Shown here: positions 6,629-7,904 of the stretch, in pieces
How the letters are laid out: every line of letters begins with the position of its first letter
How positions within the stretch are numbered: position 1 is the first letter of the stretch
Assembly: GCA_009785015.1 (NCBI GenBank)
Contig: WQXD01000173.1
Location: 1-7,904, forward strand
From: Oscillospiraceae bacterium
Lineage (GTDB): Bacteria; Bacillota_A; Clostridia; Oscillospirales; WRJC01
Direction: 5' to 3'
Length of the DNA stretch: 7,904 bases
Position numbers and translations under genes: made by a program
Notes under the pieces: generated by a model
Seen by the model: only the letters and a program-made list of their open reading frames with translations
Told to the model about the DNA's origin: nothing
Databases searched by the model: none

Positions 6629-7750
6629 TTAAAATTTAGGGCCGCCGAAATCGGGAATCTCGAGCAAATCCCCGCCCTTTACCGCCGATTCATGCGCTAT
6701 TATGCCCGGAACTGTATAACGGGCGGCTTCCCATACGTTGACCGGCGGCGTTTTTTTGTATATGCAGGCTTTTACAAAATCGTCAACCAAAAATTGATGC
6801 GAACCGGCATGGCCGCTGCCGAGCCCGAGCAGCTCCTTGGGCAATCTGTCCAACTGATGAATGCGCGCGAAGCCGTCGTCGGTGCATTTGAGCAAATCGT
6901 CAACTTTTTCGTTCTTTTCTTTTGTCAGCCACATCATGCCGGCGTTATTTTGCTCAAAACTGCCCTCCGTGCCGAAAAGCGCCATACGCACGGCCCCGGT
7001 ATGGCCTATCCTTCGGAATTCGTTGATACGGCAGCTGCTCCCATCCGACATTTTAAACAATGCGGTCTGATTGCTGAATACATTTTTCCACAGGTTCGCC
7101 GTCCCGAATACCCCGTCGTCTTTGGCGTCGGTAAATCCGTGACACGAAACATGGGTCATATGGGCGCCGGTAACGGAAACAATCTGGCTTGTGGAATGGG
7201 TCGGGTAATACATCGGGGGAATGCCCGCGGTTTCCAGCCAGCGTTCCCCGCCCCTCTGTTTTCCCACTTCGTATAAGCCATGGTCAAAATCGTGATAATA
7301 TTCGCCTTCGCCGTACACAACATGTCCGAATTCGCCTTTTTTGTATTTCTCCCTGCAAAATATAACCGCGGGATAATAATAACTGGTTTCGCCCATCATA
7401 TAGATTTTGCCGGTTTCTTCAACTGCTTTTACAAGCTCACGGATTTCTTCGACGCTTATGCCGGCCGGAACGGCGGAATAGACGTGCTTTCCCGCCCGTA
7501 TCGCTTTCAATGACTGCGGCCCGTGCAGCCAATTCTGCGTGATTATTACCACCGCGTCCACATCCGTTTCAAGAAGACGGTCAAGCGAGCCGGATTTTTT
7601 CGGGATACCGTACAATACGGAATTTTTTTCAAGTTTGTCCGCATCAATATCGCAGAGCGTTATTTCGCTTACAAGCGGATGCGCCTTAAACAAAGGGATA
7701 AAGCAATGCGAAAAAGACCCTATGCCGACTATGCCGATTTTAATACCCAT
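6629..7750 (-). CDS. Gfo/Idh/MocA-family NAD(P)-dependent oxidoreductase with altered EKP motif
   Basis: The 373-residue product is the usual size for the family. The N-terminus IGIVGIGSFS (5-14) is the Rossmann dinucleotide-binding loop. Acidic CDID (33-36) at the end of strand 2 suggests NAD(H) preference. TQNWLHGPQSLKAIRAGKHV (71-90) is the characteristic family stretch, but where most members have Glu-Lys-Pro this one has Ala93-Val94-Pro95, so the usual catalytic Lys is absent. The C-terminal substrate domain carries YYPTHSTSQ (181-189), in which His185 may be the catalytic His; the YPTH pattern recalls GH109-type glycosidases that use NAD for transient oxidation, though this is from memory. 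A sugar or glycoside substrate is likely. ATG 7750-7748 has a moderate ribosome binding site (AAGGGG) 6-7 nt upstream. The gene lies 41 bp after another minus-strand gene, so they are probably one operon. Confidence 0.87.
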   Translation of the reverse strand: MGIKIGIVGIGSFSHCFIPLFKAHPLVSEITLCDIDADKLEKNSVLYGIPKKSGSLDRLLETDVDAVVIITQNWLHGPQSLKAIRAGKHVYSAVPAGISVEEIRELVKAVEETGKIYMMGETSYYYPAVIFCREKYKKGEFGHVVYGEGEYYHDFDHGLYEVGKQRGGERWLETAGIPPMYYPTHSTSQIVSVTGAHMTHVSCHGFTDAKDDGVFGTANLWKNVFSNQTALFKMSDGSSCRINEFRRIGHTGAVRMALFGTEGSFEQNNAGMMWLTKEKNEKVDDLLKCTDDGFARIHQLDRLPKELLGLGSGHAGSHQFLVDDFVKACIYKKTPPVNVWEAARYTVPGIIAHESAVKGGDLLEIPDFGGPKF

Positions 7751-7791
7751 AATTTCCCCTTTTTATTCTTTAAAACTTTCATAAATTACAC

Positions 7792-7904
7792 TCACACCCC
7801 GCATTCCAGCGTCACGATTTTAAATTTTCCGACCGTGCCTGTGAGCGTATGGCTTTTTTCGTCGAAAACGAACTGTTCCGGCGTCGGGCATCCCAGAAAA
7901 TCCA
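7792..7904 (-). CDS. C-terminal end of an unidentified protein (start beyond window)
   Basis: A minus-strand frame enters from the right edge and ends at TGA 7794-7792, leaving 36 complete codons (about DFLGCPTPEQFVFDEKS, then HTLTGTVGKFKIVTLECGV). The other two minus frames also terminate nearby, but with basic, low-plausibility translations. The end pattern, a short strand then KFKIVTLE, looks like the closing beta strands of an accessory domain, as found at the ends of several glycoside hydrolases (for example GH38-like or GH2-like proteins). The fragment is too short to assign. It lies 41 bp upstream of the oxidoreductase gene in the same direction. Confidence 0.5.
   Translation of the reverse strand, partial: DFLGCPTPEQFVFDEKSHTLTGTVGKFKIVTLECGV

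Noticed and set aside
6611..7276. A 221-codon plus-strand frame opposite the oxidoreductase gene
   Set aside because: It is antisense to a clear Gfo/Idh/MocA gene, lacks a ribosome binding site, and its translation shows no domain pattern.

Overview
The window looks like part of a carbohydrate-catabolism locus from a bacterium that is probably a Gram-positive anaerobe of the Clostridia type. This is inferred from a lipoprotein-type ABC sugar-binding protein instead of SusC/SusD proteins, strong AGGAGG ribosome binding sites, sigma-A-like promoters, and solute-binding, sugar-isomerase and Gfo/Idh/MocA families typical of such genomes. No rRNA, tRNA, CRISPR array, insertion sequence or phage gene was seen. 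The species cannot be named from the sequence.

Layout. Positions 1-1557 (minus) hold the first 519 codons of a glycoside hydrolase of the clan GH-A type. It carries an N-terminal F5/8 type C (discoidin-like) domain and runs off the left edge. Positions 1558-1805 are an AT-rich divergent control region with a promoter on each strand. Both promoters carry the same extended -10 element, and a 9-bp inverted repeat lies between them. Rightward from there are four genes on the plus strand: a solute-binding lipoprotein (1806-3326), a 596-residue protein of unassigned function (3372-5162), a sugar phosphate isomerase/epimerase-like TIM barrel (5257-6015) and a uridine-kinase-like P-loop kinase (6057-6614). 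The last two are visibly more AT-rich than the genes around them. Converging on this operon from the right, on the minus strand, are a Gfo/Idh/MocA-type oxidoreductase (6629-7750) and, upstream of it, the last 36 codons of another gene (7792-7904).

How the genes may work together (inference): the lipoprotein captures an oligosaccharide or glycoside outside the cell and presents it to ABC permeases encoded elsewhere. The hydrolase has no visible signal peptide and would cut the sugar inside the cell. The oxidoreductase and the isomerase-like barrel would then modify the released sugar by oxidation and isomerisation or elimination, and the kinase could phosphorylate a product. The substrate is unknown. 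The least explained parts are the 596-residue protein, the oxidoreductase whose usual catalytic Lys motif is altered, and the small kinase.
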